The notes under the pieces are model-generated. The model saw nothing but the letters and a program-made list of their open reading frames with translations, ran no database searches and was not told where the DNA came from. Shown one piece after another: positions 47,695-59,617 of a stretch of 64,000 nucleotides of DNA. Where the stretch lies: the NCBI GenBank assembly GCA_029834535.1, contig JAQMWT010000017.1:62001-126000 (forward strand), in the 5' to 3' direction. Made by a program: the position numbers and the translations under genes. Every line of letters begins with the position of its first letter. Position 1 is the first letter of the stretch. Origin of the DNA: Chrysophaeum taylorii. Lineage: Eukaryota; Sar; Pelagophyceae; Pelagomonadales; Pelagomonadaceae.

Positions 47695-49645
47695 TCAATC
47701 ATCGTCAGCTTCAGCTGTAAAGTGGTGAACACCAATAGCTGAATGATGTGGTGCCAAGAGAAGGGTGAGTGCAAGTAGAGCATTCAGTATGGATGGCGAC
47801 AGAAAATCTAGTTGAAAGGTGTCCAGTTGGTTTTCCAAAAAGTTGGACTTGGCGAACGAAGATAGAAGAGTCTTCAGATTCACATGAGAGCTGACGGAAT
47901 GCTCTGAAGCACGAGAGCAACTTGTCACGTAGATGAATGAGGTGATCGTCCGGGGAGGAGTGGTTGGCAGCATGTTGGTCATGAGCGGTGAGTGTTAAGC
48001 GAGACAACAGCTCTGTGATCTTGTACAGTGTTATAAGTAACACGTGGGTGTTGACTGTAGGAGGGAAGAGCCGGTTCTGCAGGGAGGTTATTGAAGCAAT
48101 GGCAGCCTCGGTAATATAGATTCGAAGAGTTTCCTGGAGTTGGTCGACTTGTTGGCACAAGACGTCGAAATCAGAAAGCGAAGCGGAAGACGTAGGTAAC
48201 AATGGCGAGGATATCCCCAGAGTAGCGTCTAGCATGGAGTGTGAGTAGTTTAACGACGCTTCGGTCAACGTTAAAAAAAAAGGGGGCGCAGGAAGTCTTA
48301 ATGTTCTGCCTGAGTATAAGTGTGGCCGAACATTACATCCCGGAGTGATAGCGGTTCTGTATCATCAGAGGATGATGCGTAGTCGTCGAGATGTTGTACA
48401 CGCGATCGAGCAACTGTAGTAATCAAATGTTGAATGGATGGCGTGCATAGCCTGAGCTGTGCGACTCTGTGTTCGAACAAGAGTCACAAGTAAGCTGATC
48501 GGTGTTGTGACAAGCGCAGCAAATGTTCGTGGTAATGGCAGAAATGGGGATGTGACCATTCTTCTTATGGTCGTCCGTGTTGAGGTGACTCAGCACTTTA
48601 AGTGGGGAGTTCACGAGGTGTTTGTGCCTTGGAACTGTGTAACTGTACGTGGTCAAAACTAGGAAAGTCGGTTGTCCACGACCATTGAGGCACTGCGTGC
48701 AAAAAGGAACGCGACAAAATGAAACGTTCGCGTTTGGGGCCTCTGTAGCAGCCAATAGAAGCAATAGCAGGAGCAGCTTCCCAAAGTATAGTAATGGGTA
48801 AGCGCACGGATATATACCCTGATCGCCGACTGCGGTTGCGATGGAGGACGGTGCCTCATGAATCCTGAGCCTTGCGAGGGCATCCGCCCTCCCGGCGTAG
48901 GTTGGCACCTATTCGCCTCCCGGGCGGGCCGGTTGGCAGCCGGAACGCTCGCAGTGGGACGGGGTATGGCCGGGGGGCGAAGACGGAAGGTTATCGACGA
49001 GTTGGTTGTCAGTCACATCGCGGTCTCCTCGTCGCATGGCGACAAGCTTGATGGTCAGTCTCCGCCGACCGACCTTTCGGCGCTCCTCGTCTACAGGCCC
49101 GTGATTCCGGACTGGCTCCTGTCGGTCCGGCCTGGCTCCCATGCTCGGGAGAGGTCTGAAGTAAGTTAGTTAGTTAGCATGGATATGAATGTGGTCAGGT
49201 CTACAAACAATGAAAAGTCAGTAGACTCATAGGGCAGTGTGAGTTCCACTCGCATAAAAGAAGAGAGAAATGGGGTGACAGGGACACGGAAGTTCTCGAG
49301 GAGTGAGATTCCTCGCTCGTAAGCAGCATAGTCAATACTGAGGCCGTCCTGGAACGTCAGCGACTGAGGTGAGATATGCACGGCTGGTGTCGGTGCAACC
49401 GCAGCAGCCAGTGTGGTAGCAGTAGTAGCAGTCATGGTTCGTTGCTTTTGCGACAACCTGGGGGAAGGTTCGGCCGTGGAGAGCGAGAAAGGACTGTCCT
49501 TCAACCGACTAGGGAGATGCCGCGGCCACGGGAGTGCCAAGAAAAGACATGAGCAACACTCGCACGCGTACAATAAGTTTGTGGCAAAAGAAGGTAAGGC
49601 CAGGGCTAGTTTAACGACGTTGCGGTCACTAGAGTTAGGCATCTT
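47695..49645 (-). pseudogene. A' 3' ORF, several frames, interrupted by sB-3
   Basis: Begins just after the pol TGA (49647-49645), with ATG two bases later. Frames: 49648-49178 (SDRNVVKLALALP ... LQDGLSIDY-like and LTTFISM), sB-3, 48816-48423 (CTQCLNGRGQ ... NICCACHNTDQ zinc-like), 48480-48298, then SLNY at 48266-48245, a coiled-coil-like stretch to about 48,000, and FLENQLDTFQLDFLSPSIL with EADDD (47982-47695). A run of T (minus, 48279-48271) precedes the SLNY site. It corresponds to the B and C 3' ORFs. Degraded. 47468-47694 is 3' UTR. Confidence 0.65.
48817..49177 (+). mobile_element. Short non-autonomous element sB-3
   Basis: Same family as sB-1. The flanks share atatcc[a/g]tgc (minus sense), a target duplication of about 10 bp in the A' 3' ORF. 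The 5' end lacks the first CCCT of the other copies. Tail gtaagttagttagttag. Confidence 0.9.
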
Positions 49646-51972
49646 CAATCCTGTAAAGGCTTGTCGTCAGAGGCATGATGCATACCGAGTAGAGAACGAA
49701 AAGTGGAGAACTCAGCAGCAAGTGGCTTTGTAAAACCATCCGCCACGTTTAGCTTGCCGGGAACATGATGGACTCGTATTTTCTGTAGCGAGATGTACTC
49801 ACGGATCTTAAACCATCTGGTCGACAGTGCCTTGGATCGAGAGGACCCATCTGGGTTATTAGAGGTGTGAACAGCGGCAGCATTGTCAGACAAGAGAGGT
49901 AGGCTTCTGATGAAGCGCATATCTTCAGCAATTGGGTTGTCATTGTCATCGAAGTCAACAGGATCAGCGGTGTTCTCACCATTAGCATTGTTGACGTAGA
50001 AGGTGGGGTTGACGACAAAGGAGAGTTCCAACAGCAGCTTGCGTAGCCAAACAGCTTCATCAGCACAAATACTGAGGGCAATCAACTCAGCTTCGTGAGT
50101 TGAGCAGGAGACAATCGGTTGAAGTTTGCTTTTCCAACCAATAAGGCAGTTGAAAAGATAGAAGACAAACCCGGTGGTAGATTTCCTATCTTCCTGTGCT
50201 AAGGAAGGGGCATTGTCAGCGTCAACCATGGCAACTAAGGGATCAAACTGTCCAGTAGATACATCCTGCGGTTGGTAGTCGACCACAGTGGATAGATCAA
50301 TTCGATTAGCGGAGACAGTGCGAAGGTGAGCTTCAATGGCATTACCTTTAGGATGGAACCAGAGGCGAAGTGAGCGGTTTTCCGGCTTCTTGAGGTAGCG
50401 AAGCAAATGCTCTAGCATTTGGACGTGAACATACGTGGGTGCATGCATACCACGCGAACATCTGCCCAAGGCTTGCGAGAAGTCAGGTCTGCAGGCAACT
50501 TGCATGAACACCAGCTTGCCAAGGAGGGTGGCAAAGTGCGAATTGATGTACAACTCTGTTTCAGAGCTGGGAGTGCCATCTTTATACTTGAAGGACGATG
50601 ACATAGGATATTTAAGCGGGGTCAGTTGCTGCAAGACTGGGTGATCAGCGAAGAGTTCATCCAGCTTGGCTTGCACATCCAGAGAAATGGAACCGTCAGA
50701 TGTGCGACACACACGCATGCCTAGGAGGGTATGGACAGGTTCAAACTGCTCTACAGCATACCGTTTGTGGAGGGCATCCTGTAACTCAGTACGAAGAGGG
50801 TCGTCATTGGACACAATAACAATGTCGTCTACAGACAGACTGCATACGACGAACTTAGCATGTGCGGATACTCGAGCATATAGGCAAGAGTCCGAATGCA
50901 GGCGTTTGTAGCCAAGGCTACGGAAGAAGCCGTCTATCTCTTTGTTCCAAAGAGATGGTGATTGCCGAAGTCCATAAAGTGACTTCAGCAGTTTCGGTAG
51001 ACGTCGGCCCTTGTACTTAGCGTCATCGGGGTCGATAAGCTTGATGCCGTCTGGTAACTGAACATAGACGTTGGCATCAATGTCAGACTGAACGAAGGCG
51101 TTCGGGACGTCTGCATGGTAGACAGGCAATTGCTTGTATGCTGCAATAGCTAGTAGTACCCGGATTGCGGTCATTGTGGCCATGGGGCTGAAGGTGCCAA
51201 AGAAATCGGCGCCAAGAGATGCTAGGAAGCCACGTAGCACGAGGCGAGCCTTGTGCTTAACGTATTTGCCTGCAGAGTCTGTTTTAATCTTCAGCACCAT
51301 CTTGCTGTCAATAGGACGAGAGACACCGTCGGGTAAGGAAAGTTTGAAGCAGCCAAAGCGGATAATGTCGTGGAGTTCCTTGGCGATGGCCTTGAGGTAG
51401 GCGTGCCTGTTTTCAGGCGACAAACCGTGGAGGCACTTAAGTTTATATTCGTCAATGGAAACGTCCGCTTCTTGGACCTTATATTCGTCAGGACCAACAA
51501 TGGCTGGTGAATTATAGTTTAGCGACGTTGCGGTCGAGGCAGTGTGCGCAACTTCGGGATAAGCGGAAACAGCGTCAGTAGGAGTAGTAGAGGCAGATTC
51601 CAGTTGAATATGGATAGTAGGGTCGGTGTGTAAGACCTGGGTGATAAACTCTGTAGAGACCAGAAGGTATTCCTCCAAGTCAGCCAGAGATGCAGAAGTA
51701 GCGCCAAACTCGGAGGAGTTGTGATCAATAAAGCTGGTCGGCGCCAGGTACGTAAGTGCATATTGTAAGGAAGAAGTGCCAAAGGCAGCAGCGTGTTCAG
51801 TGAACGCAGATAAAAGGGGCTGAGGAATGGGGCACGTAGGTGAACCATCAGCAGTTAAAAAGGTTGCAGCTGGGATGCTGGATGCGCACTTGGCGTGGGC
51901 GAAGTAACCATCGACGTGCGGGTAGCGGGCAAGTAAGTCAGTGCGCAACGGGAGAAGAAGACGAGCTAACAA
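49645..51972 (-). CDS. A' reverse transcriptase / RNase H (intact frame)
   Basis: The best-preserved copia RT here: 775 codons without a stop. Order: linker, SLNY at 51535-51514, VGPDEYKVQ, KHKARLVLRGFLASLGADFF, FSPMATMTAIR, NAFVQSDIDANVYVQLPDG, LPKLLKSLYGLRQSPSLWNK, SVDDIVIV (catalytic pair near 50823-50829), LGMRVCRTSDGSISLD, then RNase H MVDADNAPS, RKSTTGFVFYLFN, SCSTHEAEL and LNVADGFTKPL, ending HHASDDKPLQD-TGA. The N-terminus is joined to integrase by a frameshift near 52160, so it is not made as part of a full polyprotein. SVDD instead of YVDD is shared by all three families. Confidence 0.85.
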   Translation of the reverse strand: MLARLLLPLRTDLLARYPHVDGYFAHAKCASSIPAATFLTADGSPTCPIPQPLLSAFTEHAAAFGTSSLQYALTYLAPTSFIDHNSSEFGATSASLADLEEYLLVSTEFITQVLHTDPTIHIQLESASTTPTDAVSAYPEVAHTASTATSLNYNSPAIVGPDEYKVQEADVSIDEYKLKCLHGLSPENRHAYLKAIAKELHDIIRFGCFKLSLPDGVSRPIDSKMVLKIKTDSAGKYVKHKARLVLRGFLASLGADFFGTFSPMATMTAIRVLLAIAAYKQLPVYHADVPNAFVQSDIDANVYVQLPDGIKLIDPDDAKYKGRRLPKLLKSLYGLRQSPSLWNKEIDGFFRSLGYKRLHSDSCLYARVSAHAKFVVCSLSVDDIVIVSNDDPLRTELQDALHKRYAVEQFEPVHTLLGMRVCRTSDGSISLDVQAKLDELFADHPVLQQLTPLKYPMSSSFKYKDGTPSSETELYINSHFATLLGKLVFMQVACRPDFSQALGRCSRGMHAPTYVHVQMLEHLLRYLKKPENRSLRLWFHPKGNAIEAHLRTVSANRIDLSTVVDYQPQDVSTGQFDPLVAMVDADNAPSLAQEDRKSTTGFVFYLFNCLIGWKSKLQPIVSCSTHEAELIALSICADEAVWLRKLLLELSFVVNPTFYVNNANGENTADPVDFDDNDNPIAEDMRFIRSLPLLSDNAAAVHTSNNPDGSSRSKALSTRWFKIREYISLQKIRVHHVPGKLNVADGFTKPLAAEFSTFRSLLGMHHASDDKPLQD

Positions 51973-53672
51973 CGCATGTTTCCCCTCTGAGCAGATAGCA
52001 GACCAGAGGATACCACCATTGAGATGAAGGGCGGAGAGGGCGGGAGACTTGAACGTAAGAAAGTGGTGGCGAAGATCCCAGCGGAAATCGGCGAGTTTGC
52101 CACCAGCGGCTTTGTAAGCACCAATAGTAGACGCTTGCAGCCGGGCTTGGATATTTTCATAGAAGTTGCCTTGCGGGTGTTGGGCTGTTTGGAACCTGGG
52201 ACAAGAATGAGGTCATCTTGTGCAAAAAGGTCTTTGTAAGAAGGAAGCAAGGGCGGCGGTGACATAGAGCCAGAATCGTCGGCGAGAGCGTCAGAAGAGG
52301 GAGAAGAGGCAGGAGTAGGGGACGAAGAAGGAGCTGAAGGAGGTGGGGAGTGCCCCCTCTGAGGATGAGGAGTCCGTGTCCCCCTCTGAATGACATGGTC
52401 TTGGATAGCGGCGTGGGGTGTGAGCGAGAAAGGCGCGGGAGGAGCGTGAGGCGGAGGAGCAAGTTCAGGATCAGGAGTAGGATGCTGAAGCATGTAGAGG
52501 AATTGCAGCTTGGACGAAACACGAATTTGTCCGTTTTCAGGGTTGAGGACGACGTCAGCGAGATGGTCGACGCGTGGGGAGACGAGCGGGTTTTGCGCGT
52601 TGGCGCAACAGAGATATAAGTATTTGCGGCGGCACGGTTCCCACTTGTGGTGTTCATGGGGCTCCAATAGAAGGTAACATTCAGCGCCAAAAATCTTGAG
52701 CATGTCATGTTGGGGAGTGTTGAGTTGGTTGTAGAGTAGCTGTTGCGGACTCAGGATAGCATGATGAATGCGCTCGAGCGTGGCGTTCGGGAGAAGGTTG
52801 TAGCTTTGAACGGTGTGTATCACCGCCCACGGAAACATGATGGCTGGTTCCACGATCTTGGCGCCACGATAGTGAGCATTAAGGAGAGAACGAAGGCGAG
52901 TTGAGGAGGCGGAGGCGATGAAACCGATGGCGGACTCAACTTCAAAGTTAAAGTGGTGCATGTACGGCGGGAAGGCGATGAGTTGAATGCCCTTATCGAC
53001 GCGGTACGGGGAGGTAATGTGCTGGCTAAAGTAGGGCTTGAAGGCATCGGAGTAGAGGGTGCGCATGTGCACGTTGAGTTGTGTACGACAGAAGTCATAC
53101 ACAAAATCCAGAGCTTGAGTGAACTCCGTGGCGTTGGTGGTGCGTGTAAAGTACACCAAGAGAAATTTCGAAATGAGTTCCTTGAAGACGATGATATGTG
53201 TGAAGCCTCCCCATTCGGATGGGATGGTCACATAGCCGCCGTCGCACGCCCAGACTTCGCCGGCTTTGTGAGTTTGCTCAAAGAAGGCTAGGTCGCATTG
53301 AAATGCTTGTGCGGGTGGCGCTTGTTGTGTGCGATGCAGTCGGTGCATAAGTCGCGATATGGTATGTCAGAAGCAGAGAATCCAGGGCGAGCAAGTACGT
53401 TGGGGGCCTTGGCAGCGACGTTGTCGGGGCAGTGATGCACCCGGTGGAAGCGATTGGCACGTTCTTTGGCATTGAGATATTCGGTGGATCCGTGTGCGAG
53501 GACTTACGAGGAATGGGATGAGCGGGAATGCCGTTTGCACCGAACATCGAACTTGAGTTCGGTGTCTAAGGCAGGGAGGCGGTGCGTCGTCATCCTGGTG
53601 CGCAGCAGGGTCACTTGGAGGTGCATCCTCATCATCACGAGTAGCGAGAGTATCTTCGTAGGACGAAGATAT
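51966..53672 (-). pseudogene. A' integrase (copia type), two frameshifts
   Basis: After SLNY (53694-53673) come the acidic DDEDAPPSDPA and basic KFDVRC region (a frameshift near 53540), NAKERANRFHRVHHCPDN, the zinc region, then the intact core 53348-51966 with WACDGGYVTIPSEWG, YSDAFKPYFSQHIT and HHFNFEVESAIGFI. The GAA in NAKER corresponds to the TAA at 18987 of A1, which shows that methyltransferase and integrase were one frame. A second frameshift lies near 52160. Confidence 0.85.
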
Positions 53673-53694
53673 ATAGTTTAACGACATTTCGGTC

Positions 53695-54852
53695 AAGCAG
53701 TTGCTGGAAATAGACATCATAAAAGATTGTGCCAAAGACAAGGTATCTGTGCTGCACGTGGTGGAAGCTTGGTCAACGGTCATGAAATTGGATACATAGG
53801 ATTTCTTCGTCACGGCAGCAGTATGTTGGAAGGTAGGGTCCAACATAAGGGATTTAATATCGGCAACGAGGAGCGAAAGGTGCTTGTACAGAGTGCTGTA
53901 CGTACCGGCAGGCAGAGCATTGCTGAGCATGTCACAGCAAAGGTCATGGCGTAGAGACAAGAGGAAAGATTCCTGTTGTTTGGTGTGGTTGTTAGCACGA
54001 ATCAACTCCGGTCGAGTGGGGTAGCGTAATTTCCCGTTGCGAGGGTCGAGTAAAATAATGTTGGCATACCCTCGGACGGTGGGCAATGGAGCAAGCATGG
54101 AGTGGATTTTAGAGCCGAGTTTGCGGTCACTTCCACGAAGGTACCCTATATAGCGACTATGAGATAAGTGGTGATCTTCCAGCGCAAAATGAGAATCCTT
54201 GTAGTCGAAAGAGTTGTCGGTGGCCTTGTAGGTAAGGCAGCCAGGCATCACAAGAGAGCATCTGGACAAGAGCTTTTGTATGGCGGTGCCATAGGTGGCA
54301 GCGGAGCCAACTTGAGGGAGGGCTTGGACTATCCACAAGTAACCCATAAACGGCTCCAAATATATGGACCTGTCCCGGTCGCGGGGGATGTCGGAAGCAG
54401 TGAACGTATACGTGCTTCCAAAAGCGTCAATGGAAGCATGATATTTGGTGGTGGCGTTCTCTATGGTGAGGTTGCCGTCAGAATGGTGGCCACCAGTTAA
54501 GAAGTGGGAGTTGTGTGATGTTGATGAGGTTGTAAGTAGTAACCTGTGTGACGGTTGGTTAGTTTCGAAAACGGTTATGTAATAAGACACAGGAGTGGGT
54601 GAGTTAGTGTGTAAGCTGGCAAACAAGTTATAGAGGATTGTAAAAACCTTGACGTGTATAGGGTAGGTTGCATTGGGTAGCGGCTCCATAGAGGAGCGTT
54701 TAAAGCACAGCTGATGATAAGTACACTCGGATTGAACAGAGTGAGTACGTTGCTCGTGAGCCTGTTGTGAGTGAAGGCGAAGCAGTAACATATTGAGGGA
54801 TTCAAGGTCAGCCATAGTAAGCTGAGCATAGCTTGTGCGAGAGTAAGGTGCA
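53695..54852 (-). pseudogene. A' methyltransferase-like module, C-terminal part only
   Basis: Starts abruptly at APYSRTSYAQLTMADLES (A1 residue 250) next to the plus-strand LTR at 54853 and continues through SHSRYIGYLRGSDRK, APLPTVRG, GKLRYPTRPELIRAN (IX) and MLSNALPAGTYSTLYKHL (X). Motifs I-VIII are absent here but are found in opposite orientation at 58853-59617, ending at the same residue. Confidence 0.8.
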
Positions 54853-55541
54853 TGCAGATAAATCTGCTGCCTCTTACCCTTATCCGTCCGTTGAGAACGT
54901 GATCTCTTCCTTACCCTTCTTCTTCCTAACTTAACTAACTTCAGACCTCTCCCGAGCATGGGAGCCAGGCCGGACCGACAGGAGCCAGTCCGGAATCACG
55001 GGCCTGTAGACGAGGAGCGCCGAAAGGTCGGTCGGCGGAGAGTGACCATCAAGCTTGTCGCCATGCGACGAGGAGACCGCGATGTGACTGACAACCAACT
55101 CGTCGATAACCTTCCGTCTTCGCCCCCCGGCCATACCCCGTCCCACTGCGAACGTTCCGGCTGCCAACCGGCCCGCCCGGGAGGCGAATAGGTGCCAACC
55201 TACGCCGGGAGGGCGGATGCCCTCGCAAGGCTCAGGATTCATGAGGCACCGTCCTCCATCGCAACCGCAGTCGGCGATCAGGGTAAGGGCCTTCTTCTTC
55301 CTTTCTACACAATCAAATAGTCCTCTGATTTGTGCTTAAGCTCATCATCATGGTCTAGCGCGTCCCGAGGTATGTAGCACTATACACTTTACCTTTTCGT
55401 GTAGTTCTAGATGCCGCCTGTCGTGTTCTGAGGATATAGGGAACATACCTTTTCATTCCCCGAATTAAATACTTCCAGACGTTCATGATGAGACGGGATG
55501 GTTTCCCAGGTGACTTACCACTGCTTGCTAAATGCTCTGCA
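54853..55541 (+). repeat. A-family 5' LTR (A3), interrupted by sB-4
   Basis: TGCAGATAAATCTGC to CTCTGCA, with sB-4 (54928-55289) and its 13-bp target duplication ccttcttcttcct inside. PBS at 55542-55554 has one G fewer than in the other copies. Leader 55555-56060 is non-coding and contains a single copy of the segment duplicated in A1. Confidence 0.85.
54928..55289 (-). mobile_element. Short non-autonomous element sB-4
   Basis: Minus-oriented, tail aacttaactaact at left, 5' end GGGTAAGGG at right. It is flanked by ccttcttcttcct on both sides, the clearest target duplication of the sB family here. Confidence 0.95.
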
Positions 55542-56060
55542 GGTTATGGCCCAGGCGGGTCCCTGAGAAACCATGTGTTAAAACGTGCACGTAACCTATG
55601 GGTATTGGGCTGTTACCGCGCCGGCCCAGCCTCGCCACGTAAACACGCTTGTGAATATTACGCCATTACCATTGGGCTGTATATAACACATTTTGCACAC
55701 GTGATCGTGTAACCTTGTGTGCACCTGTTCATAGTATCGTATTGTCATGTCAATGTTGATGTGTGTGTAATTGGCTAACCTGTACTCTTGCACACATGTT
55801 ATGGAATATTTTGGGTACGTCCACTCGTACATTCCATGGCAATGCACTTAACAAGCTCCTTGAGAGCACCAAAACTAACCAGCTGCCTGAGTGACTACGC
55901 TTAGCGACACTACTCTGGACTCACAGCTTGCACAGTCGTCAAATAGACATCTTTCCATCGAAAACGATGAGTGTACATAGACACCGATAGACAGACCCCC
56001 TTAGAATGTCTAGACAGTGTCAACTGCGTGACTGAACCCACAGGTTCCCCGTCAACTGCT

Positions 56061-58852
56061 ATGGCAGAACACGCAGCACGAGCCGCACCCAAGGCGATCA
56101 CAGGTGCGGATATATTGAAGCTCGAAGCTCCTGTAGTTGAGTTTCTTAACGATGGAAATCGATTTCAGCTTCAGACTCGCAAGGTATCCTTGCAAATCAA
56201 GCATATTAAGCAATTGTTACGGTCCAGTCATGCCGATGCCTTCCTCGAGTACGACTCGTACGAAGCATATACTCGGTCATGCAAGGACTACGAGATCCTC
56301 CGGAATCAAATTCTCGATCGCGTTTTCCTGGAATGGAAGACCGATAGGGCTGCTGATCTCCGTTTAGCTGTTGATGAATTGCCCCTGAGTATCAGGAATG
56401 GCATTTCACCAACGAAGCTTTCCCCAACTTACCTGATGCAGAAGTAGCTCAGCTAGCTACTGTCTGTTACGACTATGAAGTCAAGGCATTACGTCCTGAA
56501 ATCAATGCCCGTTTCTTAGAAGAGGAACGAATCTTAAATCGCGCGCACCCGAAGGCATTAGCTTTCGACACCCGTGTTCGTGCCCCTGTTACCATGTTTT
56601 CGTTAACTGCTGCTGACTGGCACACTTATCAGAACACGTATGCTACATTCTTGCATACTTACTTCAATCTTGAAAGTGTTGGAAAACCAGCACTTGCGGC
56701 CTGGCCCGCCATCAATGAGGTATATAACAAAAGTTATTTACCCAACAAGGCTCGAGCCATTATGCTCATCGCCTTTAGTCACTACGAGTCTGTTACGACT
56801 ACTGATGTGTCCTATTTGAAACAGCAGTTTAACTCTGTTGTTTATAATCCTAACTGGTATGTCCATGTATTTATCGAAGCTGTCCTAGCATTTAGGCAAA
56901 TCTCTTACCAACTTAACCAGGAAGAGACTGACCTTCAATTCGACTTTGGTACTCTTTGTATAAAAATATATGAAGAGATACATCGGCATTATGCCGATAA
57001 TACCAGCAACAATCGTTACGATCGTGGTTGGGTAGATTGGTGTTATATGTATGAAACCCGATCTTCATCTCGGCCTGTGCCAGAAGCTGAACGATTGTGT
57101 CACCCTACCAACCCTAGCTACATTTTAGAATATGCATTAGACTTATATAATGTAGTATCAAATGGGTCGAACAAAAGACGCTTAGAACGCCCCGTTTCTT
57201 GGCAACCCTATGTCGAAGGTTTATCATCTCAACCAAAGCCAAAGTTACTACTTACAAATACGCTGGATTTAGCAGACAAAAGTCTGACTCAAACTGCTAA
57301 CACACTCGCCTTCATCACTGCGTCTCAACCTGGTACATCTTCCACGTTTAATGCTAGACGCTTGCGTAACTCTAATGATGCTCGCCAGCCTTTCTCTCGC
57401 AGCGATTTATCGTATTATCGTTCTGGTGATTCTTATGTCACCAAGAAAACTACAGGACAGTCCCATGACCGTCCAATTTACCCCCGCACTTTTGACAGGT
57501 CCTCTCGGTCTAACATGAAATTATTAGATCGAACAAATCACACCTTAAACACCCTGCGAGAGCAGTGTAGCGAACTTACGAAGCATGTGACAGATAATGA
57601 TACCACGGCTCAGCTACAACAGAATATCAACAAGTTATCTGGGACTCTATTGCAATCAGCTGACATTCTGTCAACGACATCTACTGAGGACAACAGTAAC
57701 TTACTTCGTCTAAACGAACAACTCATGTTTGCAGAAGACATCATTTGTGATGTAGACGTTCATCTATCCTCGACCGAAAAGTCGTTAAACTACGTGGAGC
57801 CACAACACCATACTGTTGTTACTGCTCCCACCCCAAAGGCAACTCCTCCTACTACAGACACGAAGAATGCCCCCAACACACAGTGTAATCCCCCCAATAT
57901 TGTGCCTAACCTCTTTACTGCTTCCGCCATCTCGGCTTTACCACCAGCGTTACTGTCCTCGCTATCTTCACAGGTCCAATCTGCCCTCAACCAACCACCA
58001 CAAGCCGAAACCAAAAGGGATGCCGATCATACTTCGCTATCGTCATTTGATGAAAAGCACGGCATGGCTGATGAGGCTGACGAACCATCACCACCTGTTC
58101 AGCCGATTATTATTCCAACTCATCTGTTATTGCTGGAGAACTTCTTCACAGCCAGCCTCTCCACTACTTGCCCACATTCGGAAAACGCCTTCCTCACCAA
58201 CTACATGAAGGTAAACAGTGTCCCTCCACATTGTTCCTTTCTATATTTTGACTCTTGTGCTACCATCTCATTGATGTCCACTTACGATTTTGCAATACCA
58301 AATCATATTATTCCACTGGACTCCAAATACGCGCCGATTGTTATTCAAACTGCCACTGGACAACAACGTGCCTCACACATGATGTTAACGCGTAACATCG
58401 TTGTTCCCCTACCAGATCATCCACAAGTTGGCTACGTTAAGATCGACTTCGCTTTATGTCTTCAGCCAGTGCACGACCGACATCTCGCTATCCTGAGCAT
58501 GCTCGAGTGGAACCAGACGAACCTGACCACTGTGTTCAATGATCGAGCTGAGCCAAAGCTCAGCGCTGTCACGAGCCGCATAGACAAAGATGTACGTATT
58601 CCCATACACGACATAGCAGCTAATTTACCTGCTCTCCCTTGTCTCACCTACAACATCGCTCGCGACAAACAACTCGAACTTCGTTCCCTCGCATTTCCGC
58701 TCAAGCGATACCATAAAAACAGGGATCTACTGGCATATTACAATTATCTACTCACAAGAGTTTTACCAGATCGCCCGTGGATTCGCCCTTTGGTTCTCAA
58801 TCTTCGGAAACAGAACAAGTTTGTTCAGCAAAATACGCAGCCATTAACTTGA
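56061..58852 (+). pseudogene. A3 gag-protease, one frameshift
   Basis: ATG 56061. One base is missing in a run of C near 56384 (GAATTGCCCCTGAG, against GAATTGCCCCCTGAG in A1), after which the frame continues to 58852. It covers the gag helices, the undivided region broken in A1 (LCIKIYEEIHRHYADN), one copy of the 51-residue segment, SLNY at 57772-57793, protease LYFDSCATISLM (Asp 58250-58252) and TATGQQRASHMM, ending PLT-TGA. Confidence 0.85.
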
Positions 58853-58855
58853 CTA
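58850..58855 (+). promoter_or_regulatory. Candidate stop-codon readthrough site TGA CTA (A3)
   Basis: Same position, frame and context as in A1: PLT-TGA-CTA-CTT, open into the methyltransferase-like module. Confidence 0.65.
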
Positions 58856-59617
58856 CTTTCTCGCCCAGTGTTTCTCTCACAAGAGTCCAATCTCCGCAAA
58901 CCCTCTGTCATGTTACTGTGTTCTGCTTTGTCAACTCCGGCGTTCCTGTCTCAAGCCACTAATGACTTAGGCTTAAATATCAATGTAACAGTTGTTGTTG
59001 AGTCTGATGATACGCTTGTTCGTATGTTACGCCACCGTTTCCCTACTGTATTATTATTTGAATCTCCCCCTGCCTTTATTGCCATCTTCACCTAATTTCA
59101 CCAGAGGAAAGGCGCACATTCTATTGTGATATAATTGAGATCACTCCTCCCTGCACGAACAGGAGTTTACTAAAACAGCATAAGACAGAAGACTTACACA
59201 GCCTGCTGGACGATCCTCTTTTCGACAGCATGCTGTCAGTCATCAAGTTACTCCAGCCCTTGGTACTACTGGCTGAGATGACGCCTCCGCATAAGTACTG
59301 TCATCAAGACCACATCACACTGGCCAACCTCATCCATACTACACTTGATTACTGTGTCGATGTTGTTGATAGGCTCCCGACCTACCTCTGTGGCGACTAC
59401 CAATCTAGAGAAAGATGGATATGCATCGCACGCAGGTATTCTACTGGACCAATTAAAGTATTGTCGTGGCCTATCCTCCATCCACGCCCTTCCTAAAGAT
59501 CGTGAATGATATACAAGCTATTCCCAAGCGCCTTTGGCTATCTAAACACGTATCCAAAGACTGGATCCGGGTGTTCCCCGATCCTCCATATATCCCCGTT
59601 CCTAAAACGTCTGCAGG
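58853..59617 (+). pseudogene. A3 methyltransferase-like module, N-terminal part only
   Basis: LLCSALSTPAFLSQ (motif I, SGL changed to SAL), VVVESDD, EITPPCTNRS (IV), LVLLAEMTP (VI) and YQSRERWICIARR (VIII). Frameshifts near 59085 and 59490. It stops at CCTAAAACGTCTGCA, exactly where the A' half begins, and is followed by C-family integrase sequence. Confidence 0.8.
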
